This document shows, in pieces, positions 28,960 through 37,769 of a stretch of DNA of 64,000 nucleotides. The DNA comes from Cutibacterium modestum (GTDB taxonomy: Bacteria; Actinomycetota; Actinomycetes; Propionibacteriales; Propionibacteriaceae), in assembly GCF_008326345.1 (NCBI RefSeq), contig NZ_BJEN01000004.1, forward strand, positions 186,001-250,000. Direction: 5' to 3'. The notes beneath the pieces were generated by a model. It worked only from the letters and a program-made list of their open reading frames with translations. It made no database searches and was not told the DNA's origin. Made by a program: the position numbers and the translations under genes. Each line of letters begins with the position of its first letter. Within the stretch, counting starts at the first letter, position 1.

Positions 28960-29370
28960 GTGTGAATCGTCAGGCATGACCCATCCTTGTGTGCTGAAGA
29001 TGCCAGCCCCGTATCCAACGGCTGTTGACGCAGTCGAGGGTGCGCGCGGTTCTCCCGAAGTTCGTCGGTGTAGTGAGGGGATCGTGCAATAACGGGTCGT
29101 CACACCAATGCCATACTGCGTGGTAATTGTCGACGTACGAGACCGAGGCATGCAGGCCCTCGGGCGAGAGGGGCCGCCGTCGAAATGAAGCCCGTAATAC
29201 GAGTTCTGAATAACGATGTCCTGGCCCGTGTGGTCGATGGTGCTGGTTACATGGTGTGCAGTCCGGCCGACAACGACCTGGGGGTGATCCTCAAAGGATT
29301 CATTGGGGTCATCGCGCCTTCGAGTCGGATGAGTCTATCCGTGATGAGGATAATGCGGTAGTGATCAGTG
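28960..29370 (-). pseudogene. Remnant of a GH31-like alpha-glycosidase N-terminal region
   Basis: Minus-strand pieces in several frames read YRIILITDRLIRLE, NPFEDHPQVVVGR, TGQDIVIQNSYYGLHFDGG, TNFGRTARTLD and GIFSTQGWVMPDDS. In GH31 alpha-glucosidases and alpha-xylosidases the same order is seen in the N-terminal beta domain: a TDRLIRLE strand, FEDxPTQ, then GTARTLD and PGIFSTQGW. At least three frame breaks occur and the catalytic barrel is not found. It lies next to the mannosidase locus and was probably another glycan-trimming enzyme. The family call is by recalled motifs only. Confidence 0.5.
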
Positions 29371-29597
29371 GAAAACAGGTTGTCTGAGCCATGACATCTT
29401 CCGGCGTCGGGGACTTTCACGCTAGTGACGGATATCTAATTGGCAAGATCGACTCAAAAAGATGCTGAAGCGTTTTACCTATCCCAGTGGATAGGCCTAA
29501 AATATTGCCGCGCGGGTCGAGACAGTGGGCCTCAGGCGACGACAGGTCTAGGCCTCACCCGACAGAGCATTCATGCTTCGGGAAGGACCGTGGCGTC

Positions 29598-30608
29598 ATG
29601 GACAGGACGACAATCAAGGACATCGCCAGGGTTGCCGGTGTGTCTCCCGGTGCGGTGTCTTTCGCCCTCAATGACAAGCCGGGTGTCTCCGATGCCACGA
29701 GAGCCCGGGTGAAGGCAGTGGCCAAGGGCCTGGGTTGGCGGCCCAATGTGGCTGCGAGAGCGCTATCAGCCAATCGGGCCGGAGCCGTCGGACTCGTCAT
29801 CGCACGCGACGATCGCAGCTTCGCTGGTGAAGGCTTCTTCCTCCATCTGATCGCCGGCATGGAGGAGGTCCTCACTCCCGCGCGCACCGCATTGGTGTTG
29901 CAGTTGGTTGCGTCGCGTGAGGAGGAATGCGAGGTCCATCGTCAGTGGTGGGCGCAGCGTCGGGTTGACGGTGTGGTCCTCGTCGATCCGGCCCGTAATG
30001 ATCCGCGGTGGCCGCTTATGTCAGAGATCAACATGCCGTGCACGGTTGTTGGGGCTATGGGTGACACGCCGTTGCCCGGTGTCCATATCGATGATGCAGC
30101 TGCTGCGGGATGCATCGTCGCTCACTTGGTTGATCAAGGCCATCGTCGCATTGCCCATATTGGTGGCGACCCCACTCTTGAACACAGTATGGTCCGGCGA
30201 CAGGCTTTTGCTCAGGAAGTCGCAAGACTGGGGGTTGTTGTTATCGAGGCTGCAGCCACGGATTATTCCGAGCAGTCCGGGTTGCGAGAGACGAGCGCGC
30301 TGCTGGAGGCCGAGGATCGTCCCACCGCAATCGTCTATGACAACGAGGTGCTGACACTGGGCGGTCTGGCTGCCGTGGCCGAACACCGGTTAAGGGTACC
30401 TGGTGACGTTTCGGTGGTGTCGCTTGAGGACTCCCCGGCATGTCGGGTGATGTCGCCAGGAATTACCGCTTTGCGACGCGATCCATCGGTTCTGGGCCGG
30501 GATGCCGTCACAATGCTGATGGAAATCATTGGTGGTGAGGACGTCGAGGACGTCACTGAGCAACCTCCCGAACTTGTCGTAAGAGGATCCACCGGTCAAG
30601 CTCGGTAA
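29598..30608 (+). CDS. LacI-family transcriptional repressor
   Basis: A 336-residue LacI/GalR regulator. The N-terminal helix-turn-helix reads TIKDIARVAGVSPGAVSFAL and NDKPGVSDATRARV, followed by a hinge with AARALSANRAGAVGLV. A periplasmic-binding-like sugar-sensing domain follows (HRRIAHIGGDP, VSLEDSP). The ATG at 29598 has GGAAGGA in front; the longer in-frame start adds unconserved residues. The gene lies between the mannosidase operon and the ABC transporter operon. Two palindromes of LacI type precede both, so it is the likely repressor of the locus, with a mannose-containing sugar as presumed inducer. No such palindrome lies before its own gene. Confidence 0.92.
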   Translation: MDRTTIKDIARVAGVSPGAVSFALNDKPGVSDATRARVKAVAKGLGWRPNVAARALSANRAGAVGLVIARDDRSFAGEGFFLHLIAGMEEVLTPARTALVLQLVASREEECEVHRQWWAQRRVDGVVLVDPARNDPRWPLMSEINMPCTVVGAMGDTPLPGVHIDDAAAAGCIVAHLVDQGHRRIAHIGGDPTLEHSMVRRQAFAQEVARLGVVVIEAAATDYSEQSGLRETSALLEAEDRPTAIVYDNEVLTLGGLAAVAEHRLRVPGDVSVVSLEDSPACRVMSPGITALRRDPSVLGRDAVTMLMEIIGGEDVEDVTEQPPELVVRGSTGQAR

Positions 30609-30626
30609 GGAGCCAACACGACGATG

Positions 30627-31523
30627 TCAGCCCTTGACCCCGCCGCCCTCAACTCCGCGGAAGAACACCTTCTGCATCGACGCGAAGATGATGACGATCG
30701 GAATGAGGGCAATCACCGTGCCGGACGCGACTTCGCGTGGATCGGTCGACATCGTTGAGCTGAGGTATTGCATACCGACCGTTAGTGTGTACTTTTCCGG
30801 ATCATTGAGGACGACCAGTGGCCACAGGAAATCGTCCCAGGCCCCGATGAATGAGAACACTGCGACCACGGAGGCCATGCCTTTAATGTTCGGCCACACA
30901 ATGCGGCAAATTTTCGACCACGTGTTCGCGCCGTCAACAGTTGCGGCGTCTAACACCGACGGAGGGACGGCCCGACAGGCCGTCGCCATCAGTAGGACAT
31001 TGATGGCACCGACGACCCCCGGAATGGCCACGCCGGCGAGCGTATTCGCAAGACCCATGCTTTTGACGATGAGGTACTGGCTGGTCAATGTCACTTCGCC
31101 CGGAAGCAGGAGAACCGACAACAGGATGCCCATCACAACCTTCTTGCCGCGGAACTTCATGCAGGTCAATGCGTAACCGGCCAACGACGCCAGCACGACA
31201 TTACCGACAACGCATACCGCGGCAACGATTACTGAATGCCAGGCATACCGGAAAATCGGCACCACGTGGGCAACGCGCCGGTACGCGTCAATACTGAACT
31301 CCTGGGGGATGAGGTGGGGTGGAAAGGAATAGATGTTCTCATTGACGCCCTTGAAGGAGGTCGAGAGCTGCCACAAAAACGGTCCGATCGAAATGATGAC
31401 GACGAAGATCAAGAGAAGGTAACGCCCAACGAGCCCGGCCAGGGTGGGGCGGGTCGGGTCGAAGGCGCGTTGGCTGCGCCACGGCTTCTGCCTGGGCGGA
31501 GGGGTTGCTCTTGCAGTGCTCAT
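30627..31523 (-). CDS. Carbohydrate ABC transporter permease, MalG type
   Basis: A 298-residue inner-membrane permease of the CUT1 family with six predicted helices. The cytoplasmic EAA loop is around PSVLDAATVDGANTWSKICR. The ATG at 31523 overlaps the stop of the MalF-type gene (ATGA), so the longer upstream frame is rejected. It is the last gene of binding protein-malF-malG on the minus strand, convergent with the LacI gene 18 bases away. No ATPase gene is present, so a shared MsmK/UgpC-type ATPase encoded elsewhere is expected, as is common for CUT1 systems in Gram-positives. Confidence 0.9.
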   Translation of the reverse strand: MSTARATPPPRQKPWRSQRAFDPTRPTLAGLVGRYLLLIFVVIISIGPFLWQLSTSFKGVNENIYSFPPHLIPQEFSIDAYRRVAHVVPIFRYAWHSVIVAAVCVVGNVVLASLAGYALTCMKFRGKKVVMGILLSVLLLPGEVTLTSQYLIVKSMGLANTLAGVAIPGVVGAINVLLMATACRAVPPSVLDAATVDGANTWSKICRIVWPNIKGMASVVAVFSFIGAWDDFLWPLVVLNDPEKYTLTVGMQYLSSTMSTDPREVASGTVIALIPIVIIFASMQKVFFRGVEGGGVKG

Positions 31524-32476
31524 GCCGTGGTCTCCTTGGTGGCGTTCTTGATGGCGGCGGTTTGGCGGACGCGACCGTCTCCCCGACCGGTCCGATGCCC
31601 TGATCGGAGGTCCTTGTTGTTGGCCCATCCGATAATCGTCAATGGGATGAGTGTGAGGAGGAATAGCACAACTGATAGGGCAGAGGCGTATCCGAGCTGT
31701 CCAGACAGTCCGGTTCCGACTTGTTTGATAACCATGACGAGGCTGGAGTCCTCACCGCCTGGGCCGCCTGTGCCGTTCGTGAGAACGTAAAGTTCGGAAA
31801 ACACCCGCATGCCGGATACGGCGATGAGAGCGATGATGAGGATCATTGCAGGGCGGATGCCTGGAATGGTCACGTTGCGGAACCGCTGGAAGGCGCTCGC
31901 CCCATCCAGGGCGGCCGCTTCGTAGAGATCATGGTTAACGTTTCCCAGCGCAGCGAGGTAGACGATCATGTAGTAGCCGAGACCCTTCCAGACCGTCAGG
32001 AGGATCGCGCAGCCGAGCAGCTTCCAGCGATCGACGAGAAAGGGAATGGGGCCATCCGTGACGCCCATCCATTGCAAAGACTGGTTGATGAGGCCGCGCG
32101 AATCGAACATCCAGCTCCAGATGAGAGCGACCACGACGACCGATGCGATGACGGGGAAGTATGCCACTGTGCGAAAGAACGAGATCCCTGGGATCTTCTT
32201 TTCGAGCAATAGGGCTAGCAGCAATGGCAGGATCGTCAACAGCGGGATGCAGATGATGACGTAGACGAATGTCGTCACCATGGCATTCCAAAACACGTCG
32301 TCGTGCCACAGCTCGACGTAATTCGCGAAGCCGATGAACTCCCCGCCGACGAGGGGCCGGGTGTTCGTAAAGGACAAAATGATCGTGTTGATGAAGGGGT
32401 AGAGGGCGAACACGACGGTCCACACGACTGCCGGAGCCACCAACAACCACGGTGTGTACCAGCGGTGGGAGTTCAT
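31520..32476 (-). CDS. Carbohydrate ABC transporter permease, MalF type
   Basis: A 318-residue CUT1 permease with an N-terminal helix (LLVAPAVVWTVVFALYPFI) and six helices in all. The EAA motif is DLYEAAALDGASAFQRFRNV, the coupling site to the ATPase. The ATG at 32476 (MNSHRWYTPW) is chosen over a start 28 residues upstream that overlaps the binding-protein gene. It works with the downstream MalG-type protein as a heterodimer for sugar import, presumably manno-oligosaccharides given the enzymes nearby. Confidence 0.92.
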   Translation of the reverse strand: MNSHRWYTPWLLVAPAVVWTVVFALYPFINTIILSFTNTRPLVGGEFIGFANYVELWHDDVFWNAMVTTFVYVIICIPLLTILPLLLALLLEKKIPGISFFRTVAYFPVIASVVVVALIWSWMFDSRGLINQSLQWMGVTDGPIPFLVDRWKLLGCAILLTVWKGLGYYMIVYLAALGNVNHDLYEAAALDGASAFQRFRNVTIPGIRPAMILIIALIAVSGMRVFSELYVLTNGTGGPGGEDSSLVMVIKQVGTGLSGQLGYASALSVVLFLLTLIPLTIIGWANNKDLRSGHRTGRGDGRVRQTAAIKNATKETTA

Positions 32477-32556
32477 GGAGCGCAATCCTTGGGCAAGATA
32501 GGTGTAGCAGTGTCGATGATTGCTGGCTCCGCAATGAGGCGGAGCCAGCAGACAGG

Positions 32557-33867
32557 TCATTTGGCGGCGTGGTCGTTGCAGTACTTGACGGCCCTGTCGA
32601 GTGCGTCTTTAGCGGAGATGTCGCCTCGCATTGCCGAGGAGATCTGCTGGCCGACATAGGTCTTCATAGCGTCGGTGTAGGCCATGGGCTCTCCGATCTT
32701 GGCGGTCTTCATCTCGTTGGCAAGAGCTTCGGCAGCCTTCTTCATCTGCGAATCAGAGATAACGGAGGTGAAGGAACTTGGGTTCTCGTTGGCCTCCTTC
32801 GTTCCTGGCAAGAAGCCCTGTGCCAGCTTAACGAAGTCAACCTGGTTGGCGTTATTGGTGACGTATTGGGCGAATGCCAGAGCCAGATTGGGGTTCTTCG
32901 AGTCTGCGGAAACGCAAATGCCCTGTACGAACAGCGGAGGGACGCCGATGCTCTTGGTCATGGCGACATGGGGGAGGAGCTTCGGCGCGTACTTCTTGAG
33001 GTCGACGGGGAAGGAGGCCGATCCAGTGGTCCACGCAACCTTGCCCTGGATGAACAACTTCGAGTTACCGAGGTAATTGTTCTGCAACACCTCAGGGGGC
33101 ATAGCTTTCTTGGCGTAAAGTTCGACGTACTTTTGGATAATCTCGACGGCTTGGTCGGTGTTGAAGGTGAATTTGCCGTCTTTGTAAACCTCGACACCCT
33201 GGGCGGCAAGATCGCCGAGGGTCGGCGCGGTGGAGATAAGGGGCATCGTGCCGTGGGACTTCTCGGCCATCGTAATCGCTTGGTCATAAAGCTCATCAAG
33301 CGTGCTCGGCAGTTTGTTAGGATCGAGGCCGTATTTTTCGAACGCGTCAGTGTTCCACCAGTTCAGGTCGGTACCCAGGTACCACGGATAGCCGTAGACA
33401 CCGTCGTAACCGTCGAAGGTGTAGGCGTCAATGCCACCCTTAGTGTATTTGTTGATGGCAACGCCGGCAGCCTTTTTAAGGTCCATGACCTTGTTCGCTT
33501 TGAGGATCTGCCACGCGAAGTTCGGCGGCATGTTGACGACGTCAGGCAGCTGCCCAGCGGTGACTTGCTGTTGGACCTTCTCCTCATATCCCTCGCCGGG
33601 CTGGTCGACCCACTTGATGGTGGTTCCGGGATGTTCCTTCTCAAAGGATTTGACGAGTTTCTCGAAGTAGGGGGTGAACCTCTCGTTCTTGAGGGACCAG
33701 GTTTGGAACTGGATGCTGCCTTCGAGCTTAGCGGACGGATTAACAGATTCCTGGCTTGACGGCGTGTCCTTTGAACCGCTCATGCCACATGCGCTCGCAG
33801 CGAGCACGGTCGCTAGTGCGGCGGTGCCGCCGAGTAGTTGACGTCGACCGATGGCGAGGTTTCCCAT
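32557..33867 (-). CDS. Sugar-binding lipoprotein of an ABC importer
   Basis: A 436-residue extracellular solute-binding protein (family 1/CUT1). The signal peptide has RRQLLGGTAALATVLAASAC, with the Cys near residue 27 as lipidation site, followed by a Ser-rich linker. The mature part has QFQTWSLKNE and TTIKWVDQPGEGYEEKVQQQ, typical of this family. The ATG at 33867 fits the signal peptide start, with an AAGGAAG site upstream. It is the first gene of the transporter operon. Its promoter carries the second copy of the putative LacI operator. Confidence 0.92.
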   Translation of the reverse strand: MGNLAIGRRQLLGGTAALATVLAASACGMSGSKDTPSSQESVNPSAKLEGSIQFQTWSLKNERFTPYFEKLVKSFEKEHPGTTIKWVDQPGEGYEEKVQQQVTAGQLPDVVNMPPNFAWQILKANKVMDLKKAAGVAINKYTKGGIDAYTFDGYDGVYGYPWYLGTDLNWWNTDAFEKYGLDPNKLPSTLDELYDQAITMAEKSHGTMPLISTAPTLGDLAAQGVEVYKDGKFTFNTDQAVEIIQKYVELYAKKAMPPEVLQNNYLGNSKLFIQGKVAWTTGSASFPVDLKKYAPKLLPHVAMTKSIGVPPLFVQGICVSADSKNPNLALAFAQYVTNNANQVDFVKLAQGFLPGTKEANENPSSFTSVISDSQMKKAAEALANEMKTAKIGEPMAYTDAMKTYVGQQISSAMRGDISAKDALDRAVKYCNDHAAK

Positions 33868-33941
33868 GATCTTGCTTCTTCCTTGAGGGGATAGGTCCCG
33901 GGCAGGCTCCAGTGCCACCATTGGCACCAGATTCCTTTCGA

Positions 33942-33989
33942 ACTAATACGCTTTAGTACAGTATTGCCCGAACGGGCGTCGACAGTCAA
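33942..33989 (-). promoter_or_regulatory. Transporter-operon promoter with LacI-type operator
   Basis: On the minus strand TTGACT (complement of 33984-33989) is followed after 18 bases by AATACT (complement of 33960-33965). ACTAATACGCTTTAGT at 33942-33957 lies just downstream, where transcription would start. It differs from the mannosidase copy at one base, and a bound repressor would block initiation. Confidence 0.65.
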
Positions 33990-34083
33990 GGTGTCAGTTG
34001 GTTTGGTTGCTCGACGATCCGTAGGTAAACTAAGCGGCCGGTCATGACTTCGTCGTGTTCCACTGGTCGAAGGGATCTTTGCG

Positions 34084-34644
34084 ATGAACACCACCCATCG
34101 CCACCCCGACGCACACTCGGACCTCGTTCTCGAGACCCATTCGTTGCGTCGGCAAGTGGGTCAGATGATCCGGGTTCAACGGACGGTACCGGCTCCAGCG
34201 GATCTCGGTGTTGACATGATCGGCGTTCCCGAGGGCTCTCCGCTCGAACTTAATCTCCGCCTGGAGTCAGTTGGAGAGGGGGTCCTCGTGACCGGGACCG
34301 TCGAGGCCGCCCTGAAGGGGGAGTGCTCTCGCTGCCTGGATTCCATCGAGGAGGAACTCCTCCTTGACATCCAGGAGCTGTACTTCTACTCCGACACGGA
34401 GGCCGACGAGGATGCCAGTCGGGTCAGTGCTGAGGAGACTATCAACCTTGACCCCGTCGTACGCGCCGCAGTCGTGCTGAATCTTCCGTTCAGCCCGCTG
34501 TGTCGCGATGACTGCGCCGGGCTATGCCCAGACTGTGGCGTCAACCTCAACGACGACCCGAACCATGACCATCCGGATCGGATCGACCCGCGCTGGGCGG
34601 CCCTCGAAGGTCTTATCAGCGGGGATGACTCGGATCGGTTCTGA
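34084..34644 (+). CDS. DUF177/YceD family protein
   Basis: A 186-residue DUF177 (YceD) protein. The central GECSRCLDSIEEELLLDIQE and C-terminal CRDDCAGLCPDCGVNLNDD hold the family's cysteines. It is the partner gene of rpmF in nearly all bacteria and is linked to 23S rRNA or ribosome biogenesis in other organisms; its exact role is not settled. It starts the yceD-rpmF-rnc-mutM cluster, spaced about 60 bases from rpmF, and faces away from the sugar transporter operon. Confidence 0.92.
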   Translation: MNTTHRHPDAHSDLVLETHSLRRQVGQMIRVQRTVPAPADLGVDMIGVPEGSPLELNLRLESVGEGVLVTGTVEAALKGECSRCLDSIEEELLLDIQELYFYSDTEADEDASRVSAEETINLDPVVRAAVVLNLPFSPLCRDDCAGLCPDCGVNLNDDPNHDHPDRIDPRWAALEGLISGDDSDRF

Positions 34645-34705
34645 ACGTCTTCATGGGCAACCGCCGCGTGCGGGTGCCGACCCCTAGCACACCAAGGAGA
34701 AAATC

Positions 34706-34897
34706 GTGGCCGTCCCGAAGCGGAAGATGTCCCGCAGCAATACCCGGCACCGTCGTTCGCAGTGGAAGACGGTTGCCACCAAGCTCGCCACCTGTGCCAA
34801 CCCAGCGTGCGGTGAAAAACACTTGCCCCATACCGCCTGCCCATCGTGCGGCGAGTACGGCCCTCGCGGTGACCGTCGCCAGGTTGTCGAAGTCTGA
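34706..34897 (+). CDS. rpmF: 50S ribosomal protein L32
   Basis: A 63-residue L32 beginning AVPKRKMSRSNTRHRRSQ after the GTG. A zinc site is formed by CANPAC and CPSC. AAGGAG lies seven bases upstream of the GTG at 34706. It sits between yceD and rnc as in most actinobacteria. Confidence 0.97.
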   Translation: MAVPKRKMSRSNTRHRRSQWKTVATKLATCANPACGEKHLPHTACPSCGEYGPRGDRRQVVEV

Positions 34898-34907
34898 GAC
34901 CGGCACA

Positions 34908-35648
34908 GTGCGCGCAAGTAGGGATCAGAACGTCAGTTGCCCCGATGTCGGCGGTTGGCCCTTCCTTACCCTTTTAGAGGAGTTGGGAATCCGGTGTGAT
35001 CCCCAACTCCTCGATCTTGCGCTGACACACCGCTCATATGCCTTCGAAAACGGTGGAATTCCCACTAACGAGAGGCTGGAATTTTTAGGTGACGCCATCC
35101 TCGAGGTTGGTGTCACCGACTATTTGTACCGGGCGTTCCCGGATAAGCCCGAAGGCCAGTTGGCCAAGTTGAGGTCGGCTGTTGTGAGCACCGTCTCGCT
35201 GGGACAGCTCGCCCGCCGGCTCGGTATTGGTCCTCAGGTCAAATTGGGCAGGGGAGAAGAACGTACCGGCGGCCACGACAAAACATCGATCCTGGCTGAC
35301 ACCACCGAGGCACTCTTGGGCGCCGTCGAACTGTCGTCGGGGCTTCCGGATGCACTTCGTCTGGTCCACCACCTTTTCGATCCCCTCGTTGATGAGGCAG
35401 ACCGTTCTGGTGCGGGCACTGACTGGAAGACAGTCTTGCAGGAGTACTGCGCTGAGCATGGCTTTGATGCTCCTCGATACGAAATTGTCGGATCCGGCCC
35501 AGATCACAATCGTCGCTACTGTGCCAGAGCGAATGTGGACGGCAGGCTGCATGCCGCCTATACCGGCCACAACAAGAAAGAGGCGGAGCAAGGCGCAGCC
35601 CGTCGTGCTGTCACCGCGCTGATGCCGGGCTCTCACACCGGTGCCTGA
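34908..35648 (+). CDS. rnc: Ribonuclease III
   Basis: A 246-residue dsRNA endonuclease of rRNA and mRNA processing. The signature NERLEFLGDAILEVGVTDYL carries the metal-binding Glu and Asp. The second acidic site is in ILADTTEALLGAVEL. The C-terminal dsRNA-binding domain runs from TDWKTVLQEYC to NKKEAEQGAARRAV. The GTG at 34908 is chosen because it is the first in-frame start after rpmF; longer frames overlap rpmF out of phase. It overlaps mutM by eight bases. Confidence 0.95.
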   Translation: MRASRDQNVSCPDVGGWPFLTLLEELGIRCDPQLLDLALTHRSYAFENGGIPTNERLEFLGDAILEVGVTDYLYRAFPDKPEGQLAKLRSAVVSTVSLGQLARRLGIGPQVKLGRGEERTGGHDKTSILADTTEALLGAVELSSGLPDALRLVHHLFDPLVDEADRSGAGTDWKTVLQEYCAEHGFDAPRYEIVGSGPDHNRRYCARANVDGRLHAAYTGHNKKEAEQGAARRAVTALMPGSHTGA

Positions 35649-36489
35649 GCTCCCCGAGGTCGAGACCGTTCGAGCCGGGCTTGAAGATCACGTCATTCCG
35701 GCTGTCGTCGAGGGTGTCGATGTTATTGATGCTCGCGGACTGCGTCCCAGTGGTGGACCGGAGGATGCCGCGCTCTTCCAGACGGCCTTGACCGGCCATC
35801 AGTTCACCGCTGTTCGCCGCCGGGGTAAGTACCTGTGGTTTGTCCTTAACGATGGCACCGCGATGTTGGCTCATCTGGGCATGAGCGGCCAATTTCGTGT
35901 CGTTGACCGTCATGCCACACGGCATCGCCATACCCGTATTGTTATTGCCCTCAACGATGGCCGTGACCTGCGCTTCCTCGACCAGCGCACTTTCGGTGGG
36001 CTAGCTTTAGCCCCGCTTCTTGACGGCATTCCCGGTCCGGTAGTCCACATCGCACCCGATCCGTTCGAAAAATGCTTCGACGTTGACGAGGTTGCGCGGA
36101 GGTTGCGCACACGTAAGTCCACCCTTAAGAAGAGTCTGCTCGACCAGACTCTCGTCTCCGGGATTGGCAATATCTACGCAGATGAAACTCTTTGGCGAGC
36201 CCGATATCATCCCGAGACACCGTGCTCTTATTTGAGCCAACCTAAGGCAGTGGAGTTGTTGCAGACGGCCCGTGAGGTGATCGCCGAGGCCATCTCGGCG
36301 GGCGGTACCTCTTTTGACGCCCTTTACGTCAACGTCAACGGGGAATCCGGTTACTTCTCGCGAGTTTTGGATGCCTATGGCCGCGAAAACCAGCCGTGTC
36401 ACCGCTGTGGCGCGCTGATCGTCCGGGAGCACTTCATGAACCGCAGCTCATTCCGCTGCCCGCGGTGTCAGCGGCTGCGGGAAACATGA
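35641..36489 (+). CDS. mutM: Formamidopyrimidine-DNA glycosylase
   Basis: A 282-residue Fpg enzyme removing 8-oxoguanine and formamidopyrimidines, with AP-lyase action. The mature N-terminus PELPEVETVRAGLE supplies the catalytic Pro and Glu. Lys of GKYLW and the helix-two-turn-helix VSGIGNIYADETLWRARYHP follow. The C-terminal zinc finger is CHRCGALIVREHF and CPRCQ. The GTG start overlaps rnc. The family is complete in length. The usual next gene, smc, is not found downstream. Confidence 0.96.
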   Translation: MPELPEVETVRAGLEDHVIPAVVEGVDVIDARGLRPSGGPEDAALFQTALTGHQFTAVRRRGKYLWFVLNDGTAMLAHLGMSGQFRVVDRHATRHRHTRIVIALNDGRDLRFLDQRTFGGLALAPLLDGIPGPVVHIAPDPFEKCFDVDEVARRLRTRKSTLKKSLLDQTLVSGIGNIYADETLWRARYHPETPCSYLSQPKAVELLQTAREVIAEAISAGGTSFDALYVNVNGESGYFSRVLDAYGRENQPCHRCGALIVREHFMNRSSFRCPRCQRLRET

Positions 36490-36540
36490 TCGGGCCATTC
36501 GCGGTGCACTATTCCCGTTTACGGCATTGCCTGTAAGAGA

Positions 36541-36677
36541 GCGAGGTCACGCAGGAGCAGATCTAGGCGTGGGCAGACCAGGCTGAGGTTGGCTACGGCG
36601 TCGAGCTGCTCAAGAAGCGCGGTCGTGGCTGTCCTGGGCGTGGCGCTAACTCGACATATGAACGTCAGAAGTCCTGA
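36541..36677 (+). pseudogene. Antitoxin-like (ribbon-helix-helix) N-terminal remnant
   Basis: In one frame, EVTQEQI is followed by a TAG codon (36564-36566), then AWADQAEVGYGVELLKKRGR, CPGRGANST and a stop. The pattern (EEQIxAWADEAExGYDVxxLKxRGRGRPGRG) is common at the N-terminus of actinobacterial RHH/CopG-type antitoxins. The DNA-binding end is missing. It overlaps the 3' end of the glycosylase remnant on the other strand. No toxin partner is seen. Confidence 0.4.
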
Positions 36678-37016
36678 CGCGAGTATCCTTCTGGCGCCTC
36701 AAGTCGCTCCCATTGCGCTACCGGTTCGGGGATGACCACGGACAGCGGATGTGGCCGTGGCGTGTTCAAATGTGGAAGCCATTCGAGGTACCTAGCGGCA
36801 ACCTTGCCCCGTAGTTGCGCTATCTCATGGTCAGCTGACCCGTCGTGATGGTAAGGGATTTCCACGACGCTGGGGCGCTGATGACTCGGGAACGATCGAA
36901 GTGGTACCCACGTTCATTGGCCTCGTCTGCTAGTCCTGTTAAGAAGGCTGCGATCAGAGCGCCCGAATTTGGGCTGCGCGGTCGGGGAGAGATGGTTCAA
37001 GATTCCATAGCCTCAT
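36665..37016 (-). pseudogene. Pyrimidine-dimer DNA glycosylase family, internal deletion and frameshifts
   Basis: The minus strand starts at an ATG (37016) behind GGGAGG with MRLWNLEPSLPDRAAQ, like the MRLWSLHPxxLD start of this DNA-repair family (Pyr_excise). The next pieces are FLTGLADEANERGYHFDRSR and, in another frame, IAQLRGKVAARYLEWLPHL with PRPHPLSVVIPEPVAQWERL. About 40 residues between the first two are missing and the reading frame changes twice. The family cuts UV-type dimers in DNA. This copy is dead. It occupies the interval where smc would be expected. Confidence 0.6.
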
Positions 37017-37082
37017 TGGCTGCCTCCCTTCGATCAGTATTAATCTTGGTGACGCGGTTTCGGGTATCTGGGTATCAGGCCT

Positions 37083-37709
37083 ATGATGTCACGAGTGATC
37101 ACTGAGCCGACTACATCTACGAGGAGACGCATCAAGAAGCGTCACTTGATTGAATTCATCAAGTTCGGGGTCGTCGGCGGATCAGGTTTTCTTGTCAACG
37201 TTGTTGTCGCCATCATCATGAATAAGGCGAATGGTGGTACTGAGCATGCCCAGGACATTCTGTTTAACCTTGCGGGTACTCGGTGGAATTTCCGCTTCAC
37301 CAGCCTGGTATGGCTAGTCGGTTTCGTGGTAGCCAACATCACGAACTTTCAACTTAACCGTTCTTGGACGTTCAAGCGCAATTACCGTCGAGGGTGGTGG
37401 CGCGAATTCTGGCCTTTCTTTGCCGTGGGGTCGGTAGCTGCCATCATAGGTATGTTCATCAAGATCTTCTTTACCAACCCAACCTCCCCGATCTATCTGC
37501 CCGAACCGTGGTTCCATGAGGAAAGGGGAATACAGTCACGCGAGTACTGGTCCCAGATTTTCGCCATCGTCGTGACGATGCCTATCAACTTTGCCATCAA
37601 TAAGTTGTGGACCTTCCGGACAGTGAGGAACTCCGGAGAGCTTCCGATGGCTGCCTCTGAGGTTGTTCCCGAACGTCTTGAAGACGACGATGTCGCCGAG
37701 CCGCGTTAG
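37083..37709 (+). CDS. GtrA-like membrane protein
   Basis: A 208-residue protein with four predicted helices and the GtrA pattern: FIKFGVVGGSGFLVNVVVAI at the start, VANITNFQLNRSWTFKRNY in the middle and MPINFAINKLWTFR at the end. GtrA-type proteins are thought to help move lipid-linked sugars across the membrane. The ends are hydrophilic. Two adjacent ATG codons at 37083 and 37086 are possible starts, with only a weak binding site. It stands between the repair-gene remnants and ftsY. Confidence 0.85.
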   Translation: MMSRVITEPTTSTRRRIKKRHLIEFIKFGVVGGSGFLVNVVVAIIMNKANGGTEHAQDILFNLAGTRWNFRFTSLVWLVGFVVANITNFQLNRSWTFKRNYRRGWWREFWPFFAVGSVAAIIGMFIKIFFTNPTSPIYLPEPWFHEERGIQSREYWSQIFAIVVTMPINFAINKLWTFRTVRNSGELPMAASEVVPERLEDDDVAEPR

Positions 37710-37769
37710 GGAGGGCGACATCTCGGGTACTCTGCTATTTGCGTAACCTGACGGAAAGGTCGTTCTCGG

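Noticed and set aside
32452-33759. 435-codon open frame opposite the sugar-binding protein gene
   Set aside because: The minus strand has a signal peptide, lipobox and full family pattern; the plus-strand frame is a shadow.
34653-34907. Long N-terminal extension of RNase III
   Set aside because: It covers rpmF in another frame and has no family similarity; the GTG at 34908 gives the normal protein.
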